This document shows positions 63,491-64,000 of a stretch of 64,000 nt of DNA, one piece after another. Under the pieces are notes generated by a model, which made no database searches, was not told the DNA's origin, and was given only the letters and a program-made list of their open reading frames with translations. Position numbers and translations under genes: made by a program. Numbering within the stretch: position 1 is the stretch's first letter; the number at the start of each line of letters is the position of its first letter. This DNA comes from Variovorax paradoxus B4. Lineage in GTDB: Bacteria; Pseudomonadota; Gammaproteobacteria; Burkholderiales; Burkholderiaceae_C. The stretch lies in NCBI RefSeq assembly GCF_000463015.1, contig NC_022247.1:1674001-1738000 (forward strand), given 5' to 3'.

Positions 63491-64000
63491 AGCGCGCGCG
63501 CTGCCGCCGGGCCAGCGCACGCTGTCCGCGATGCTGCAGCGGCAGTCGGAACGCTTCGCCGGGCGTCCGCTGCTGCGGATCGCGGGGCGGCAATGGACGC
63601 ACGGCGACGCGGCCGAGGCGGCCGCGGTGCGTGCCGGTGCGCTGGCCGAGGCCGGCGTGGCGCGCGGCGACCGCATCGCCGTGATGTGCGGCAACCGCAT
63701 CGAGTTTCTCGAAACCTTTCTCGGCGCGGGCTGGCTCGGCGCCTCGGTGGTGCCGGTCAACACCGCGTCGATGGGGCCGCAGATCGAATACTTCCTTGCC
63801 GACAGCGAGGCGAAGCTGCTGGTGATCGAGGCGGGCTTTCTCGAACGGCTGGCGACGGCCGATCTGGGGCGCACGGCGCTGCGCGAGCTCTGGGTCGTCG
63901 GCGAGACGGCCGCCTCATGGGCGCCGCCTGCAGGCGTTCGCGTCTCGAGCTACCCCGAAGGCGGGCCGCCCATTGCGCCGGCCGCGGTGCAGCCCGGCGA
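63480..64000 (+). CDS. AMP-dependent acyl-CoA ligase, 3' end outside the window
   Basis: The reading frame starts with ATG at 63480, inside the end of the livF-like gene, and stays open to the end of the window (about 173 codons). The visible part has [24 protein letters not shown] and [33 protein letters not shown], the usual opening of acyl-CoA synthetases. The P-loop lies beyond the window. It is a second ligase of the cluster and may serve an acid imported by the adjacent transporter. Confidence 0.85.
   Translation, partial: MTSEARALPPGQRTLSAMLQRQSERFAGRPLLRIAGRQWTHGDAAEAAAVRAGALAEAGVARGDRIAVMCGNRIEFLETFLGAGWLGASVVPVNTASMGPQIEYFLADSEAKLLVIEAGFLERLATADLGRTALRELWVVGETAASWAPPAGVRVSSYPEGGPPIAPAAVQPG

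Overview
The window is a GC-rich, densely packed piece of a betaproteobacterial chromosome, most likely Comamonadaceae and probably Variovorax. This rests on the gene families and their order: feoAB, kynBUA, argD-argF, rpsP-rimM-trmD-rplS, orn/M48 protease/pterin dehydratase/rsgA, and a Liv-type transporter inside an aromatic catabolic cluster. The genus is an inference from gene content and style, not from a database match. I saw no tRNA, rRNA, CRISPR array, insertion sequence or prophage.

Layout. 1-5.2 kb: ferrous iron uptake (feoA, feoB, a small Cys-rich membrane protein) behind a possible Fur box, then an FAD monooxygenase and an SMI1/ankyrin-like protein. 5.2-8.1 kb: kynBUA, tryptophan to anthranilate. 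8.1-11.1 kb: a YkgJ-type protein, argD-argF and a DUF3579 protein. 11.2-16.9 kb: rpsT, murJ, a SirB1-like protein, a VOC protein, and an ECF42-type sigma factor behind two DGPF/YciI proteins. 16.9-20.8 kb (minus strand): GlxA-type regulator, isochorismatase-like hydrolase, AI-2E-type permease and purM. 20.9-25.7 kb: hda, pcnB-folK, and a DUF47/Pit phosphate pair. 25.7-37.4 kb: mostly housekeeping genes (rpsP operon, Nudix, CobD-like, hisC, rsgA, orn, a DEAD-box helicase).

37.6-41.3 kb: a tightly overlapping four-gene operon (opine-dehydrogenase-like, 3-hydroxyacyl-CoA-dehydrogenase-like, an alpha/beta hydrolase without its usual catalytic residues, and a quinone-oxidoreductase-like protein) whose pathway I do not recognise.

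41.3-64.0 kb: the most interesting region. A divergent MarR regulator faces about 22 kb of plus-strand genes: an indolepyruvate-oxidoreductase-like pair, a PDR/VanB-type reductase, two Rieske oxygenase pairs, a CoA ligase, a thiolase-like protein without the nucleophilic Cys, a DUF35-SDR fusion, a cyclase-family hydrolase, an SDR, three paralogous substrate-binding proteins, a permease, a permease-ATPase fusion, a LivF-type ATPase and a second ligase cut by the window end. The set fits indole-3-acetate (auxin) degradation of the type reported for Variovorax and Bradyrhizobium (iad loci). My reading: a Rieske oxygenase makes dioxindole-3-acetate, a ligase adds CoA, the thiolase-like/DUF35 pair performs a retro-aldol cleavage to isatin and acetyl-CoA, the cyclase opens isatin to isatinate, and the 2-oxoacid oxidoreductase decarboxylates isatinate to the anthranilate level, where a second Rieske oxygenase may act. 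This route is inferred from gene families and chemistry; none of the substrates is shown by the sequence.
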